Positions 21,755 through 32,929 of a DNA stretch of 64,000 bases are shown here, in pieces. The notes under the pieces are model-generated. The model made no database searches. It saw nothing but the letters and a program-made list of their open reading frames with translations, and had not been told where the DNA came from. A program made the translations under genes and the position numbers. The stretch's first letter is position 1, and each line of letters begins with the position of its first letter. The stretch comes from Leclercia sp. S52 (GTDB lineage: Bacteria > Pseudomonadota > Gammaproteobacteria > Enterobacterales > Enterobacteriaceae), in contig NZ_CP152474.1 of assembly GCF_039727615.1 (NCBI RefSeq), positions 1,984,001-2,048,000 of the forward strand. The letters run 5' to 3'.

Positions 21755-24700
21755 ATGATCCCACAAATTTCTCAGGCACCTGGCGTCGTTCAGCTGGTGG
21801 TCAATTTTTTGCAGGCTTTGGAGCAACAGGGTTTTACCGGCGATACCGCCACACGTTATGCCGACAGGCTGACCATGGCGACCGACAACAGTATCTACCA
21901 GCTACTTCCCGATGCCGTCGTTTTTCCCCGTTCTACCGCTGATGTGGCCCTGCTGGCCCGTCTGGCTTCTCAGGAGCGTTTCGCTTCGCTGATCTTTACC
22001 CCACGCGGTGGCGGCACCGGCACCAACGGCCAGGCGCTGAACACCGGGATCGTGGTCGATATGTCCCGCTATATGAACCGCATCATCGAGATCAACCCGG
22101 AAGAGGGGTGGGTGCGGGTAGAAGCCGGGGTAATCAAGGATCAGCTTAACCAGTATCTTAAGCCCTACGGCTACTTCTTTGCTCCGGAGCTGTCGACCAG
22201 TAACCGCGCCACCCTCGGCGGGATGATCAATACCGATGCCTCGGGCCAGGGATCGCTGGTGTACGGCAAAACCTCCGATCACGTCCTCGGCGTGCGGGCG
22301 GTACTGCTGGGCGGCGATATTCTCGATACCCAGCCCGTACCGGTCGAGCTCGCCGAAACGCTCGGCAAGGACAACACCACCGCCGGGCGCATCTACCGCA
22401 CCGTACTGGACAGCTGCCGCGATAACCGTCAGCTGATTATCGATAAATTCCCGAAACTGAACCGCTTCCTGACCGGCTACGATCTGCGCCATGTCTTCAA
22501 TGACGATCTCAGCCAGTTCGACTTGACCCGCATTCTGACCGGCTCTGAAGGCACGCTGGCCTTTATCACCGAGGCGCGTCTCGACATCACCCGCCTGCCG
22601 AAAGTGCGCCGTCTGGTGAACGTCAAGTACAACTCCTTTGACTCTGCCCTGCGTAATGCCCCCTTTATGGTGGATGCCCGCGCGCTGTCGGTGGAAACTG
22701 TCGACTCTAAGGTTCTGAACCTGGCGCGGGAAGATATCGTCTGGCACTCGGTCAGCGAGCTGATTACCGACGTGCCCGACAAAGAGATGCTGGGCCTGAA
22801 CATCGTTGAGTTTGCCGGTGATGACGCTGCGCTTATCGAAAGCCAGGTCGATGCCCTGTGCCAGCGGCTGGACGAGCTGATCGCCCGAGGCGAGGGCGGG
22901 GTGATTGGCTGGCAGCTGTGCAACGAGCTTGCCGGCATCGAACGTATCTATGCGATGCGTAAAAAAGCGGTGGGCCTGTTGGGTAACGCCAAAGGGGCAG
23001 CCAAGCCGATCCCCTTTGCCGAAGATACCTGCGTCCCGCCGGAACACCTTGCCGACTACATTGTCGAATTCCGCGCCCTGCTCGACAGCCACGGCCTTAG
23101 CTACGGTATGTTCGGCCACGTCGATGCCGGGGTGCTGCACGTTCGCCCGGCGCTGGACATGTGCGATCCGCAGCAGGAGATGCTGATGAAGCAGATCTCC
23201 GATGACGTGGTGGCGCTCACCGCGAAGTACGGCGGCCTGCTGTGGGGCGAGCACGGGAAAGGCTTCCGCGCGGAGTACAGCCCGGCCTTCTTTGGCGAAG
23301 CGCTGTTTGGCGAGCTGCGCAAAATTAAAGCGGCCTTCGACCCGGACAACCGCCTCAACCCGGGTAAAATCTGCCCGCCAGCGGGCGTCGATGCCCCGAT
23401 GATGCAGGTGGATGCGGTGAAACGCGGCACCTTCGACCGCCAGATCCCCATCGCGGTGCGCTCCTCATGGCGCGGCGCGATGGAGTGTAACGGCAATGGC
23501 CTGTGCTTTAACTTCGATGCCAAAAGCCCGATGTGCCCGTCGATGAAGATCACCAGCAACCGTATCCACTCCCCGAAAGGGCGTGCGACCCTGGTGCGCG
23601 AGTGGCTGCGTCTGCTGGCCGACCGGGGCGTGGATCCGCTGGCGCTGGAGAAAGAGCTACCGGAAAAACGCGCCAGCCTGCGCACGCTCGTCGAGCGCAC
23701 CCGCAACAGCTGGCACGCGCGCAAAGGGGAGTACGATTTCTCCCATGAGGTGAAAGAGGCGATGTCGGGCTGTCTGGCCTGTAAAGCCTGCTCCACCCAG
23801 TGCCCGATTAAAATTGACGTGCCGGAGTTCCGCTCGCGCTTCCTGCAGCTCTATCACAGCCGTTACCTGCGCCCGATGCGCGATCATCTGGTGGCAACGG
23901 TCGAAAGCTACGCCCCGCTGATGGCCCGCGCGCCGCGCACCTTCAACTTCTTTATCAACCAGCCGCTGGTGCGCAAGCTGTCCGAGAAGCATATCGGCAT
24001 GATCGACCTGCCGCTGCTCTCCACGCCGTCGCTGCAGCGCCAGCTGGTTGGCCATCGCTCCGCCAACCTGACCCTTGAGCAGCTTGAAGCGCTGAGCCCG
24101 GAGCAAAAAGCGAAAACCGTGCTGGTGGTGCAGGATCCTTTTACCAGCTATTACGATGCGCAGGTAGTGGCTGACTTTATTCGTCTGGTGGAGCGCCTGG
24201 GCTATCAGCCGGTGCTGCTGCCGTTCTCGCCGAACGGCAAAGCCCAGCACATTAAAGGTTTCCTCAATCGTTTCGCCAAAACGGCGCAAAAAACCTCTGA
24301 CTTCCTCAGCCGGGTGGCGCTTCTGGGGATGCCGATGGTCGGCGTCGATCCGGCGCTGGTGCTCTGCTATCGCGACGAGTACAAGCAGACTCTCGGCGAC
24401 AAACGCGGCGACTTCCACGTCATGCTGGTGCATGAGTGGCTCCCGGGGATTGTCGACGGACAAACCGCCCAGGAGACCAGCGGCGAATCCTGGTACCTGT
24501 TCGGCCACTGTACAGAGGTCACCGCGCTGCCGGGCGCACCTGCCCAGTGGGCCACGATCTTTGCCCGCTTTGGCGCGAAGCTCGAGAGCGTCAGCGTCGG
24601 CTGCTGCGGCATGGCCGGGACCTACGGTCATGAGGTGGTGAACCACAAGAACTCGCTGGGGATCTATGAGCTCTCCTGGCACCAGGCGATGCAGCGTCTG

Positions 24701-24811
24701 CCGCGCAATCGCTGTCTGGCGACCGGCTACTCCTGCCGCAGCCAGGTTAAGCGCGTCGAGGGCAGCGGCGTGCGTCATCCACTGCAGGCTTTGCTGGAGA
24801 TTATGGGATGA
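21755..24811 (+). CDS. ydiJ: FAD-linked D-2-hydroxyglutarate dehydrogenase-type oxidoreductase YdiJ
   Basis: YdiJ is a large flavin and iron-sulfur oxidoreductase, linked to D-2-hydroxyglutarate oxidation. The 1018-residue length equals E. coli YdiJ. An N-terminal FAD-binding_4/PCMH domain has [12 protein letters not shown] (about 82-93), and a GlpD/GlcD-type C-terminal FAD domain follows. A 4Fe-4S cluster motif [19 protein letters not shown] starts at C673, and a C-terminal CCG domain contains [12 protein letters not shown]. It overlaps the menI start by four bases. Confidence 0.95.
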   Translation: MIPQISQAPGVVQLVVNFLQALEQQGFTGDTATRYADRLTMATDNSIYQLLPDAVVFPRSTADVALLARLASQERFASLIFTPRGGGTGTNGQALNTGIVVDMSRYMNRIIEINPEEGWVRVEAGVIKDQLNQYLKPYGYFFAPELSTSNRATLGGMINTDASGQGSLVYGKTSDHVLGVRAVLLGGDILDTQPVPVELAETLGKDNTTAGRIYRTVLDSCRDNRQLIIDKFPKLNRFLTGYDLRHVFNDDLSQFDLTRILTGSEGTLAFITEARLDITRLPKVRRLVNVKYNSFDSALRNAPFMVDARALSVETVDSKVLNLAREDIVWHSVSELITDVPDKEMLGLNIVEFAGDDAALIESQVDALCQRLDELIARGEGGVIGWQLCNELAGIERIYAMRKKAVGLLGNAKGAAKPIPFAEDTCVPPEHLADYIVEFRALLDSHGLSYGMFGHVDAGVLHVRPALDMCDPQQEMLMKQISDDVVALTAKYGGLLWGEHGKGFRAEYSPAFFGEALFGELRKIKAAFDPDNRLNPGKICPPAGVDAPMMQVDAVKRGTFDRQIPIAVRSSWRGAMECNGNGLCFNFDAKSPMCPSMKITSNRIHSPKGRATLVREWLRLLADRGVDPLALEKELPEKRASLRTLVERTRNSWHARKGEYDFSHEVKEAMSGCLACKACSTQCPIKIDVPEFRSRFLQLYHSRYLRPMRDHLVATVESYAPLMARAPRTFNFFINQPLVRKLSEKHIGMIDLPLLSTPSLQRQLVGHRSANLTLEQLEALSPEQKAKTVLVVQDPFTSYYDAQVVADFIRLVERLGYQPVLLPFSPNGKAQHIKGFLNRFAKTAQKTSDFLSRVALLGMPMVGVDPALVLCYRDEYKQTLGDKRGDFHVMLVHEWLPGIVDGQTAQETSGESWYLFGHCTEVTALPGAPAQWATIFARFGAKLESVSVGCCGMAGTYGHEVVNHKNSLGIYELSWHQAMQRLPRNRCLATGYSCRSQVKRVEGSGVRHPLQALLEIMG

Positions 24812-25218
24812 TCTGGAAACGTGCCGTCACCCTGCAGGCGTTAAACGCCATGAGCGACGGGAACATGGTGGGGTTGCTGGACATCCAGTTTACCCGCATC
24901 GGCGAAGATGAACTGGAAGCCACCATGCCGGTGGACAGCCGTACGCATCAGCCGTTTGGTCTGCTGCACGGCGGCGCATCGGTGGTGCTGGCCGAAACCC
25001 TGGGTTCGGTGGCGGGGTATCTCTGCACCGAAGGGGAGCAGAAGGTGGTGGGGCTGGAGGTAAATGCCAACCACATTCGTTCCGTGCGCAGCGGCCGGGT
25101 GCGCGGCGTCTGTCGTGCCCTGCATACCGGCGGGCGACATCAGGTGTGGCAGATTGATATCTTCGATGAACAGCAGCGTCTGTGCTGCTCGTCACGACTT
25201 ACTACCGCGGTGGTGTAA
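24808..25218 (+). CDS. menI: 1,4-dihydroxy-2-naphthoyl-CoA hydrolase MenI (YdiI)
   Basis: MenI is a hot-dog-fold thioesterase that hydrolyses DHNA-CoA in menaquinone synthesis. It has 136 residues, as in E. coli. The active-site segment [12 protein letters not shown] (52-63) ends in the catalytic E63, with H54 nearby. The ATGA overlap with ydiJ indicates cotranscription and coupling, and an intrinsic terminator follows. Confidence 0.95.
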   Translation: MIWKRAVTLQALNAMSDGNMVGLLDIQFTRIGEDELEATMPVDSRTHQPFGLLHGGASVVLAETLGSVAGYLCTEGEQKVVGLEVNANHIRSVRSGRVRGVCRALHTGGRHQVWQIDIFDEQQRLCCSSRLTTAVV

Positions 25219-25223
25219 AGCAG

Positions 25224-25252
25224 AAGGCCGCGCAAGCGGCCTTTTTTTCTTT
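25224..25252 (+). terminator. Intrinsic terminator after menI
   Basis: A GGCCGC / GCAA / GCGGCC hairpin with flanking A and a TTTTTTTCTTTT tract lies six bases after the menI stop. Confidence 0.92.
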
Positions 25253-25315
25253 TCCATCTTGTTGAAATAGCGCGGATTCCCGAAGGGCCGCAATTTATGT
25301 TAATTCGCTCATCAA

Positions 25316-25440
25316 AATTTATGAGACTATTCCTATGCTCCTTCAAGAGCTAAGCCATGATGAGTGCCGGAGATAAGCGCCGGATGGAGCAAGAAACCCT
25401 TAAGGTTACCCCCGGTAGTCTTAAGGGTTTTCTTTTTTTA
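25316..25440 (+). ncRNA. Candidate structured small RNA upstream of suf (RydB-like by position)
   Basis: No ORF of note covers this stretch. TGCTCC (25336-25341) can pair with GGAGCA (25386-25391), enclosing a GCCGG-rich loop. A strong plus-strand intrinsic terminator follows immediately. In E. coli the sRNA gene rydB lies in the corresponding sufA-ydiH/ydiI gap on the same strand as suf. I cannot confirm sequence identity to RydB from memory. The 5' end is not defined and no clear promoter was identified. A leader or attenuator without an ORF is the alternative. Confidence 0.5.
25394..25440 (+). terminator. Strong intrinsic terminator of the candidate sRNA
   Basis: AAACCCTTAAG pairs with CTTAAGGGTTT across a 15-base loop, followed by TCTTTTTTTA. 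The plus-strand orientation is unambiguous. It has no protein-coding gene directly upstream, since menI already has its own terminator. Confidence 0.88.
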
Positions 25441-25452
25441 CACGTTTTTAAA

Positions 25453-25486
25453 AAAACAAAAGGCCGCATCCGCGGCCTTTTGTTTA
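25453..25486 (-). terminator. Intrinsic terminator of the 31-residue minus-strand gene
   Basis: On the minus strand GGCCGC / GGAT / GCGGCC is followed by TTTTGTTTTTTT, directly after the stop codon of the small gene at 25490. The A-run on the other side could also let it work on the plus strand. Confidence 0.85.
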
Positions 25487-25489
25487 CCT

Positions 25490-25585
25490 TCAATAATCGT
25501 CTCTTAGATCCTGCATGGCGGACAGAATGACCAGGCCGGTAATGACCACGGCAAGGGTGGCGGTTATCAACAGTGCAGTGAGCAT
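25490..25585 (-). CDS. Small single-pass membrane protein, 31 residues, unknown function
   Basis: The ORF encodes a 31-residue peptide starting MLTALLITATLAVVITGLVI and ending SAMQDLRDDY. It has one hydrophobic helix (about 3-23) and a short charged C-terminal tail, typical of enterobacterial small membrane proteins. A textbook AGGAGGG ribosome site sits seven bases before the ATG, and an intrinsic terminator follows the stop at once. These signals make a real gene likely. I do not recognise the protein. Confidence 0.7.
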   Translation of the reverse strand: MLTALLITATLAVVITGLVILSAMQDLRDDY

Positions 25586-25901
25586 ATTCCCTCCTGATGC
25601 TGACCTTATATGGCAAGGATAGCGCACCCGGAGGCTATCAAGAGCCCACTCCGGGGCTCTTTCAGAATCCACTTACAGGTAAGAGCAGCCAGAGGGGCAC
25701 TGACCCTATCCCAATAATTGGTATTTTCTATACATATTTTGCATTTATCCCGTTCAGCCGCGAATTAACGAAAAATTCCTCTTATGATCAATATGTTGAG
25801 TAAATGTGATCATCCCTGTTAACCCCCGTAGCAGGGTCTATGCTTAATGAAAGTAGCCAAAAAGGGCGGTTAAGCCGAATGCCCCTGCAACTGAGGGGTT
25901 G
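25586..25901. other. Intergenic region between the small gene and the suf promoter
   Basis: About 316 bases without a supported gene. GAGCCC / ACTCCG / GGGCTC (around 25650-25665), followed by TTTCAG, is a weak hairpin. The rest is AT-rich DNA that probably carries activator sites for suf (IHF and OxyR sites occupy this region in E. coli). No ydiH orthologue is visible here. Confidence 0.4.
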
Positions 25902-25920
25902 AAGTGATAATCATTATCAC
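25880..25920 (+). promoter_or_regulatory. suf promoter region: Fur box and possible IscR site
   Basis: GTGATAATCATTATCAC (25904-25920) is a perfect palindrome with the Fur core, 45 bases before sufA; Fur represses suf when iron is ample. Just upstream, CCCCTGCAACTGAGGGG is a symmetric element resembling an IscR type-2 site, which in E. coli partly overlaps the Fur site and activates suf. The Fur call is firm and the IscR call tentative. Confidence 0.8.
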
Positions 25921-25965
25921 TAACATGGTGTTATGCCCTGGGGGCGCAATACAAGAGGTGGATTT

Positions 25966-26334
25966 ATGCAACAGCATTCAGAAACATTTGATCCGACAGA
26001 ATTTGCGTGGCGTGGATTGTCGCTTACGCCTGCCGCCGCGGCGCACATCCGCGAACTGGTGAGCAAACAGGCAGGCATGCTGGGCGTGCGGTTAGGCGTT
26101 AAGACCACCGGCTGCGCCGGGTTTGGTTATGTGCTGGATACCGTCAGCGAACCGGCTAAAGACGACCTGCTATTCGAGCAGGACGGTGCCCGACTGTATG
26201 TGCCCTTGCAGGCGATGCCGTTTATTGACGGCACCGAAGTGGATTACGTGCGCGAAGGCTTAAACCAGTTATTCAAATTCAATAACCCGAAAGCCCAGAA
26301 CGAATGCGGCTGCGGCGAAAGTTTTGGGGTATAG
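25966..26334 (+). CDS. sufA: Fe-S cluster assembly scaffold/carrier SufA
   Basis: SufA is an A-type carrier that receives Fe-S clusters from SufBCD and passes them to target proteins. The 122-residue protein has the three conserved cysteines C50 (TTGCAGFG), C114 and C116 (ECGCGES). The ATG at 25966 has an AGAGGTGG ribosome site and gives the E. coli length. An in-frame upstream ATG at 25933 is rejected because the added residues are not family-like. It is the first gene of sufABCDSE. Confidence 0.96.
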   Translation: MQQHSETFDPTEFAWRGLSLTPAAAAHIRELVSKQAGMLGVRLGVKTTGCAGFGYVLDTVSEPAKDDLLFEQDGARLYVPLQAMPFIDGTEVDYVREGLNQLFKFNNPKAQNECGCGESFGV

Positions 26335-26342
26335 GCGGTATT

Positions 26343-27830
26343 ATGTCTCGACATACTGAAGCAACTGACGACGTCAACACCTGGTCCGGCGGCCATATTA
26401 ATTACAAAGAGGGCTTCTTCACCCACCTGCAGACCGATGAGCTGGCAAAAGGGATCAATGAAGAGGTCATCCGCGCGATTTCCGCCAAGCGCAACGAACC
26501 AGACTGGATGCTGGAGTTCCGCCTGAATGCGTTCAACGCCTGGCTGGAGATGGAAGAGCCGCACTGGCTGAAGGCGCACTACGATAAGCTGAACTATCAG
26601 GATTACAGCTACTACTCTGCGCCCTCGTGCGGCAACTGCGACGACACCTGCGCCTCTGAGCCCGGTGCAGTGCAGCAGACCGGGGCCAACGCCTTTTTAA
26701 GCAAAGAGGTGGAAGAGGCCTTCGAGCAGCTCGGCGTGCCGGTGCGCGAAGGGCGTGAGGTGGCGGTGGACGCCATCTTCGACTCCGTCTCGGTGGCTAC
26801 CACCTACCGGGAAAAGCTGGGCGAACAGGGGATCATCTTCTGCTCCTTTGGCGAAGCCATCCACGATCACCCGGAACTGGTGAAGAAGTACCTCGGCACC
26901 GTGGTGCCGGGCAACGATAACTTCTTTGCGGCACTCAACGCGGCGGTGGCCTCCGACGGCACCTTTATCTATGTGCCGAAGGGCGTGCGCTGCCCGATGG
27001 AGCTGTCGACCTATTTTCGCATCAACGCCGAGAAAACCGGCCAGTTTGAACGCACCATCCTGGTGGCCGATGAGGGCAGCTACGTCAGCTATATCGAGGG
27101 CTGTTCCGCCCCGGTACGCGACAGCTATCAACTGCACGCGGCGGTAGTTGAAGTCATCATCCACAAAGACGCCGAGGTGAAATACTCGACGGTGCAGAAC
27201 TGGTTCCCGGGGGATAACAACACCGGCGGCATCCTTAACTTCGTCACCAAGCGCGCCCTGTGCGAAGGCGAAAACAGCAAGATGTCCTGGACCCAGTCGG
27301 AAACCGGCTCCGCCATCACCTGGAAGTACCCGAGCTGCATTCTGCGCGGGGATAACTCCATCGGGGAGTTCTACTCGGTGGCGCTCACCAGCGGGCATCA
27401 GCAGGCCGATACCGGCACCAAGATGATCCACATCGGTAAGAACACCAAATCGACCATCATCTCGAAAGGGATCTCGGCGGGTAAAAGCCAGAACAGCTAC
27501 CGCGGGCTGGTCAAGATCATGCCGACCGCCACCAACGCGCGCAACTTTACCCAGTGTGACTCGATGCTGATTGGCCCGGACTGCGGGGCGCATACCTTCC
27601 CGTACGTCGAGTGCCGCAACAACAGCGCCCAGCTGGAGCACGAAGCCACCACCTCGCGTATTGGCGAAGATCAGCTCTTCTATTGCCTGCAGCGCGGCAT
27701 CAGCGAAGAAGATGCCATCTCAATGATCGTGAACGGCTTCTGTAAGGATGTGTTCTCTGAACTGCCGCTGGAGTTTGCCGTTGAAGCGCAGAAATTACTG
27801 GCGATCAGCCTTGAACACAGCGTCGGTTAA
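26343..27830 (+). CDS. sufB: Fe-S cluster assembly scaffold SufB
   Basis: SufB is the scaffold of the SufBC2D complex, on which the cluster is built from SufE-derived sulfur. The 495-residue length is standard. The start at 26343 ([17 protein letters not shown]) agrees with the family. The C-terminal beta-helix core contains SEDA and the conserved TQCDSMLIG, with the candidate cluster-binding cysteine near residue 405. The gene starts eight bases after sufA. Confidence 0.97.
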   Translation: MSRHTEATDDVNTWSGGHINYKEGFFTHLQTDELAKGINEEVIRAISAKRNEPDWMLEFRLNAFNAWLEMEEPHWLKAHYDKLNYQDYSYYSAPSCGNCDDTCASEPGAVQQTGANAFLSKEVEEAFEQLGVPVREGREVAVDAIFDSVSVATTYREKLGEQGIIFCSFGEAIHDHPELVKKYLGTVVPGNDNFFAALNAAVASDGTFIYVPKGVRCPMELSTYFRINAEKTGQFERTILVADEGSYVSYIEGCSAPVRDSYQLHAAVVEVIIHKDAEVKYSTVQNWFPGDNNTGGILNFVTKRALCEGENSKMSWTQSETGSAITWKYPSCILRGDNSIGEFYSVALTSGHQQADTGTKMIHIGKNTKSTIISKGISAGKSQNSYRGLVKIMPTATNARNFTQCDSMLIGPDCGAHTFPYVECRNNSAQLEHEATTSRIGEDQLFYCLQRGISEEDAISMIVNGFCKDVFSELPLEFAVEAQKLLAISLEHSVG

Positions 27831-27846
27831 GGATTAAGGAAAGCAC

Positions 27847-28593
27847 ATGTTAAGCATTAAAGATTTACAGGTCAGTGTGGAAGATAAAGCGATCCTGCGC
27901 GGCCTGAGCCTGGACGTGCGTCCGGGCGAGGTGCACGCCATTATGGGGCCCAACGGCTCGGGGAAAAGTACGCTCTCGGCGACCCTGGCCGGACGCGAAG
28001 ATTATGAAGTGGTCGGCGGCTCGGTCGAGTTTAAGGGCAAAGATCTGCTGGAGCTGTCCCCGGAAGAGCGCGCCGGTGAAGGCATTTTTATGGCCTTCCA
28101 GTATCCGGTGGAGATCCCCGGCGTCAGCAACCAGTTCTTCCTGCAGACCGCGCTCAATGCGGTGCGCAAATACCGCAGCGAAGAGGAACTGGATCGCTTT
28201 GATTTTCAGGATCTGATGGAAGAGAAGATCCAGCTGCTGAAGATGCCGGAAGATCTGCTCACCCGCTCGGTCAACGTCGGTTTTTCCGGTGGGGAGAAGA
28301 AGCGTAACGACATTCTGCAGATGGCGGTGCTGGAGCCGGAGCTGTGCATTCTCGACGAAACTGACTCCGGGCTGGACATCGACGCTTTGAAAATTGTCGC
28401 CGACGGCGTTAACGCCCTGCGCGACGGCAAGCGGTCGTTCATCATCGTCACCCACTACCAGCGTATTCTCGATTACATCAAGCCGGACTACGTGCATGTG
28501 CTCTATCAGGGGCGGATTGTGAAATCCGGTGATTTCACGCTGGTGAAACAGCTGGAGGAGCAGGGCTATGGCTGGCTTAGCGAACAGCAGTAA
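27847..28593 (+). CDS. sufC: Fe-S cluster assembly ATPase SufC
   Basis: SufC is the ABC-type ATPase that drives conformational change of the SufBC2D scaffold. The 248-residue protein has Walker A GPNGSGKS (34-41), signature FSGGEKKR and Walker B LCILDETDSGLD, the last being the SufC variant with D in place of P. It overlaps sufD by 26 bases, implying coupling. Confidence 0.97.
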   Translation: MLSIKDLQVSVEDKAILRGLSLDVRPGEVHAIMGPNGSGKSTLSATLAGREDYEVVGGSVEFKGKDLLELSPEERAGEGIFMAFQYPVEIPGVSNQFFLQTALNAVRKYRSEEELDRFDFQDLMEEKIQLLKMPEDLLTRSVNVGFSGGEKKRNDILQMAVLEPELCILDETDSGLDIDALKIVADGVNALRDGKRSFIIVTHYQRILDYIKPDYVHVLYQGRIVKSGDFTLVKQLEEQGYGWLSEQQ

Positions 28594-29839
28594 CGCGCTG
28601 CAGCAGTGGCACCGTCTGTTTGAGGCCCAGGGCGGGACGCGCTCGGATCAGGCCCAGCAGCACCTGCAGCAGATGCTGCGCCTCGGGTTGCCGACGCGTA
28701 AGCACGAAAACTGGAAATACACCCCACTGGAGGGGCTGCTCAACGGCGAGTTCGTTACCCGGCCCGCCAGCGTGGCTGCGGCCGATCGCGATGCGCTGGC
28801 GCTGACCCTCGACGCTACGCGGCTGGTGTTTGTTGACGGACGCTTCAGCCCGGAACTGAGCGACAGCACCGACGGCAGCGGGTTTGAGGTGGCGATCAAC
28901 GACGAGCGTCAAGGCCTGTCGGCACCGGTGCAGCCGGAGCTGTTCCTGCATCTCACCGAGAGCCTGGCCCAGAGCGTGACCCATATTCACGTTAAGCGCG
29001 ACCAACGGCCTGCTAAGCCGTTGCTCTTGCTGCACGTTACCCAGGGTCTGGCGGGTGAAGAGATCAATACCGCCCATTATCGTCACCATCTGGAGCTGGC
29101 GCAGGGTGCAGAAGCAACGATCGTTGAGCATTACGTGAGTCTCAATGAGATGCGGCATTTCACCGGCTCGCGTCTGACCATGAACGTGGCGGCCAACGCT
29201 CAGCTGCACCATATCAAGCTGGCGTTTGAGAATGCGGCGAGCCATCACTTCGCCCATAACGATCTGCAGCTTGCCGCCGATGCGGCAGCTTACAGCCACA
29301 GCTTCCTGCTGGGCGGGGCGGTACTGCGGCATAACACCAGCACCCAGCTCAACGGCGAAAACACCACGTTGCGCATCAACAGCCTGGCGATGCCGGTGAA
29401 AACCGAAGTGTGCGACACCCGCACCTGGCTTGAGCACAATAAAGGCTACTGCAACAGCCGTCAGCTGCACAAAACTATCGTCAGCGATAAGGGCCGGGCG
29501 GTGTTTAACGGGCTGATTAACGTGGCGCAGCACGCCATCAAAACCGACGGCCAGATGACCAACAACAATCTGCTGATGGGCCGGCTGGCGGAGGTGGACA
29601 CCAAGCCGCAGCTGGAAATCTACGCCGATGACGTGAAGTGCAGCCACGGGGCTACGGTGGGGCGAATTGATGACGAGCAGATGTTCTATCTGCGCTCCCG
29701 CGGGATCGACAAGCAGGCGGCAGAGAAGATGATCATTTACGCCTTTGCCGCCGAGCTGACCGAAGCGCTTGGAGATGAAACCTTAAGACAGCAGGTGCTG
29801 GCGCGTATCGGCCAGCGTCTGCCCGGAGGTGTGGCATGA
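28568..29839 (+). CDS. sufD: Fe-S cluster assembly protein SufD
   Basis: SufD is the SufB paralogue in the SufBC2D scaffold and is needed for iron acquisition. The 423-residue length is standard. The conserved [14 protein letters not shown] is near the N-terminus, and [18 protein letters not shown] near the C-terminus contains the functional Cys/His pair. The gene overlaps sufC upstream and sufS downstream (ATGA). Confidence 0.97.
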   Translation: MAGLANSSNALQQWHRLFEAQGGTRSDQAQQHLQQMLRLGLPTRKHENWKYTPLEGLLNGEFVTRPASVAAADRDALALTLDATRLVFVDGRFSPELSDSTDGSGFEVAINDERQGLSAPVQPELFLHLTESLAQSVTHIHVKRDQRPAKPLLLLHVTQGLAGEEINTAHYRHHLELAQGAEATIVEHYVSLNEMRHFTGSRLTMNVAANAQLHHIKLAFENAASHHFAHNDLQLAADAAAYSHSFLLGGAVLRHNTSTQLNGENTTLRINSLAMPVKTEVCDTRTWLEHNKGYCNSRQLHKTIVSDKGRAVFNGLINVAQHAIKTDGQMTNNNLLMGRLAEVDTKPQLEIYADDVKCSHGATVGRIDDEQMFYLRSRGIDKQAAEKMIIYAFAAELTEALGDETLRQQVLARIGQRLPGGVA

Positions 29840-31058
29840 GTTTTCCTGTAGAGAAAGTGCGGGCGGATTTTCCCGTCCTGACCCGTGAAGTGAACGGTCT
29901 GCCGCTTGCCTATCTCGACAGCGCCGCCAGCGCGCAAAAGCCGACGCAGGTGATCGAGGCCGAGGCAGAGTTTTACCGGCACGGTTATGCGGCGGTGCAT
30001 CGGGGGGATCCACACCCTCAGCGCAGAGGCGACGCAGCGGATGGAGAACGTCCGTACCCGGGCTGCGGCATTTTTAAATGCCCGTTCGCCGGAAGAGCTG
30101 GTCTTCGTGCGCGGCACCACCGAAGGGATCAACCTGGTGGCGAACAGCTGGGGCAGTGCTGAGGTCCATGCGGGCGATAACATCATCATCAGCCAGATGG
30201 AGCATCATGCGAACATCGTCCCCTGGCAGATGCTGTGCGAGCGCGTCGGAGCCGAGCTGCGGGTGATCCCGCTGAATCAGAACGGCACGCTCCAGCTCGA
30301 ACTGTTGGATACGCTGCTGGATGAACGCACCCGGCTGGTGGCCATTACCCAAATCTCCAACGTGCTGGGCACCGAAAACCCGGTGGCGGAGATTATTGCT
30401 AAAGCCCATCTTGTCGGCGCGAAAGTGCTGGTGGACGGGGCTCAGGCGGTGATGCACCACACCGTGGACGTGCAGGCGCTGGACTGCGATTTCTACGTCT
30501 TCTCCGGGCACAAGCTCTACGGCCCGACCGGGATCGGCGTACTCTACGTCAAAGACGAGATCCTGCAAAAGATGCCGCCGTGGGAAGGGGGGCGGATCGA
30601 TGATCGCCACCGTCAGCCTGAGCGAAGGCACCACCTACGCCCGCGCACCCTGGCGTTTCGAAGCCGGGACGCCCAACACCGGAGGCATTATTGGACTCGG
30701 GGCGGCGATGGAGTATGTCTCCGCCATCGGCCTCGATGCCATTGCCGAATACGAGCAGATGCTGATGCATTACGCCCTGGCCGAACTTGCCAGCGTGCCG
30801 GATCTGACGCTCTACGGCCCGGCCGATCGTCAGGGGGTGATCGCCTTTAACCTCGGGAAACACCACGCCTATGACGTCGGCAGTTTCCTCGATAATTACG
30901 GGGTGGCGGTGCGCACCGGACACCACTGCGCCATGCCGCTGATGGCGTTCTATCAGGTACCGGCGATGTGCCGCGCATCGCTGGTGATGTACAACACACT
31001 GGAAGAGGTCGACAGACTGGTGGCCGGGTTGAAACGTATCCACCACCTGCTGGGCTAA
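29836..31058 (+). CDS. sufS: Cysteine desulfurase SufS (two homopolymer frameshifts)
   Basis: SufS is the PLP-dependent cysteine desulfurase that passes sulfur to SufE. Frame breaks occur at the G6 runs 30002-30007 and 30587-30592. Deleting one G at each joins AAVHR to [10 protein letters not shown] and WEGGG to [10 protein letters not shown] and yields exactly 406 residues, the E. coli length. The PLP lysine lies in [11 protein letters not shown] (about 226) and the catalytic cysteine is in [10 protein letters not shown] (about 364). The start overlaps sufD by four bases. Loss of SufS inside an otherwise perfect operon is unlikely, so sequence error is favoured. Confidence 0.9.
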
Positions 31059-31071
31059 AAGAGGGCAAGAG

Positions 31072-31488
31072 ATGGCTGCATTGCCAGACAGAGATAAATT
31101 GCTGCGCAACTTTACGCGTTGCGCAAACTGGGAAGAGAAATACCTCTACATCATTGAACTGGGGCAGCGTCTGCCTGTACTCAGCGAAAGCGCGCACATC
31201 CCGGAAAATAGTATTCAGGGCTGTCAGAGCCAGGTGTGGATAATAATGCACCAGAACGAGTCCGGAATGATTGAATTAGCGGGCGACAGTGATGCGGCAA
31301 TAGTAAAAGGCCTAATAGCTGTAGTGTTTATTTTATATCAACAGATGTCCCCTCAGGATATTGTCGCTTTTGACGTGCGCCCGTGGTTTGAAAAAATGGC
31401 GCTCACCCAGCATTTAACGCCTTCCCGCTCTCAGGGTCTTGAGGCGATGATCCGCGCAATCCGCTCCAAAGCCGCCAACATTAGCTAA
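31072..31488 (+). CDS. sufE: Cysteine desulfuration protein SufE
   Basis: SufE accepts persulfide sulfur from SufS on C51 (QGCQSQVW), stimulates SufS, and delivers sulfur to SufB. The 138-residue length is standard. It is the last gene of the suf operon and is followed by an intrinsic terminator. Confidence 0.97.
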   Translation: MAALPDRDKLLRNFTRCANWEEKYLYIIELGQRLPVLSESAHIPENSIQGCQSQVWIIMHQNESGMIELAGDSDAAIVKGLIAVVFILYQQMSPQDIVAFDVRPWFEKMALTQHLTPSRSQGLEAMIRAIRSKAANIS

Positions 31489-31513
31489 ACTAACAGGACA
31501 GCTATCATTCTGT

Positions 31514-31547
31514 TTCACGAGGTGGTTCCCGCCTCGTGGGTTTTTCA
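31514..31547 (+). terminator. Intrinsic terminator after sufE
   Basis: A CACGAGG / TGGTTCCCG / CCTCGTG hairpin followed by GGTTTTTC lies about 25 bases after the sufE stop. Confidence 0.8.
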
Positions 31548-31585
31548 GCTTTCTGACGCTCAGTCAGTGAATAAGGAATCTCAGT

Positions 31586-32599
31586 ATGAAGCGCGCGTCC
31601 CTTGTTACTCTCATTCTCTTTGGTTCGCTCAGCGCGCTTAATAGCGCCTGGGCGGTGGATTATCCCTTGCCGCCGGCGGGCAGTCGACTTATCGGGCAAA
31701 ACCAGACCTATGTCATTCAGGAAGGCGATAATAAGCTGCAGTCCATTGCGCGCCGGTTTAATACCGCTGCGCACTTAATCCTCGAAACCAATAATACCAT
31801 CGCCCCGGTCTATCCGGCGCCGGGGACTGAGATCACCATTCCGTCGCAAATGCTGCTCCCGGATACCCCCCGGGAGGGGATCGTGGTGAACCTGGCGGAG
31901 CTGCGGCTCTACTTCTATCCGCCGGGGGAAAACATCGTCCAGGTCTATCCGCTGGGGATAGGTCAACTTGGGCTGGAAACGCCGGTCACCGTCACCCGTA
32001 TCAGCCAGAAAATCCCTAATCCGACCTGGACCCCCACAGCAGGCATCAGAGCGCGCTCGCTGGAGCAGGGCATCAAGCTGCCCCCGGTGGTCCCCGCGGG
32101 GCCTAATAACCCGCTGGGGCGCTTTGCGCTGCGTCTGGGCGTAGGTAACGGCGAATACCTCATCCACGGCACCAGCGCACCGGACAGCGTCGGGCTGCGC
32201 GTCAGCTCCGGCTGTATGCGTATGAATGCACCGGATATTAAAGCGCTTTTTGCCCAGACCTCGGTCGGCACGCGGGTGCAGATCATCAACGAGCCGGTGA
32301 AGTTCTCGGTTGAGCCGGACGGTAAGCGTTACGTTGAAGTGCATCGTCCGCTGGCGATGGTGGAGGGCGAAAACCCGCAAACCGTGACGATCGCCCAGTC
32401 CGGAGCCTTTGCGTCCTTTATGGCGCAAAGTGGTAGCGATAAGACGTTGGTGAACAAAGCGTTGTCGCGCCGGGCGGGGATCCCGGTGGTGGTATCGACA
32501 GGGGCCGGGCCGCAGGTCGACAGTACGGGGTTGTCAGCCCGTAATACGCAGCTGCCGGTAGCTGCAACTCAAAGTGGGCATGAACTGGCGATTCAGTAA
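31586..32599 (+). CDS. ldtE: L,D-transpeptidase LdtE (YnhG)
   Basis: LdtE is a periplasmic L,D-transpeptidase that makes 3-3 (mDap-mDap) crosslinks in peptidoglycan. The 337-residue protein has a signal peptide (about 1-24, ending AWA), a LysM domain (about 45-90) and a YkuD domain. The latter has the catalytic His in [10 protein letters not shown] (H194) and Cys in SSGCMRM (C210). The C6 run at 31866-31871 is in frame here, unlike several others in the window. It lies next to lpp, the substrate of related transpeptidases. Confidence 0.95.
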   Translation: MKRASLVTLILFGSLSALNSAWAVDYPLPPAGSRLIGQNQTYVIQEGDNKLQSIARRFNTAAHLILETNNTIAPVYPAPGTEITIPSQMLLPDTPREGIVVNLAELRLYFYPPGENIVQVYPLGIGQLGLETPVTVTRISQKIPNPTWTPTAGIRARSLEQGIKLPPVVPAGPNNPLGRFALRLGVGNGEYLIHGTSAPDSVGLRVSSGCMRMNAPDIKALFAQTSVGTRVQIINEPVKFSVEPDGKRYVEVHRPLAMVEGENPQTVTIAQSGAFASFMAQSGSDKTLVNKALSRRAGIPVVVSTGAGPQVDSTGLSARNTQLPVAATQSGHELAIQ

Positions 32600-32613
32600 A
32601 GCGAAATGCGGGG

Positions 32614-32648
32614 CAAAAAAAATGGCGCACAATGTGCGCCATTTTATT
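32614..32648 (-). terminator. Intrinsic terminator after lpp
   Basis: On the minus strand ATGGCGCACATTGTGCGCCAT is a perfect stem followed by TTTTTTTT. It ends the abundant lpp message and may also act on ldtE from the other side. Confidence 0.92.
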
Positions 32649-32661
32649 AACACAGGTACTA

Positions 32662-32910
<249 letters not shown>

Positions 32911-32929
32911 CTAGATTGAGTTAATCTCC

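Noticed and set aside
29836..31058. Treating sufS (and the other ten broken genes) as pseudogenes
   Set aside because: Each break is one extra G/C in a homopolymer and the remainder is fully conserved to family length, so error is more likely than decay.
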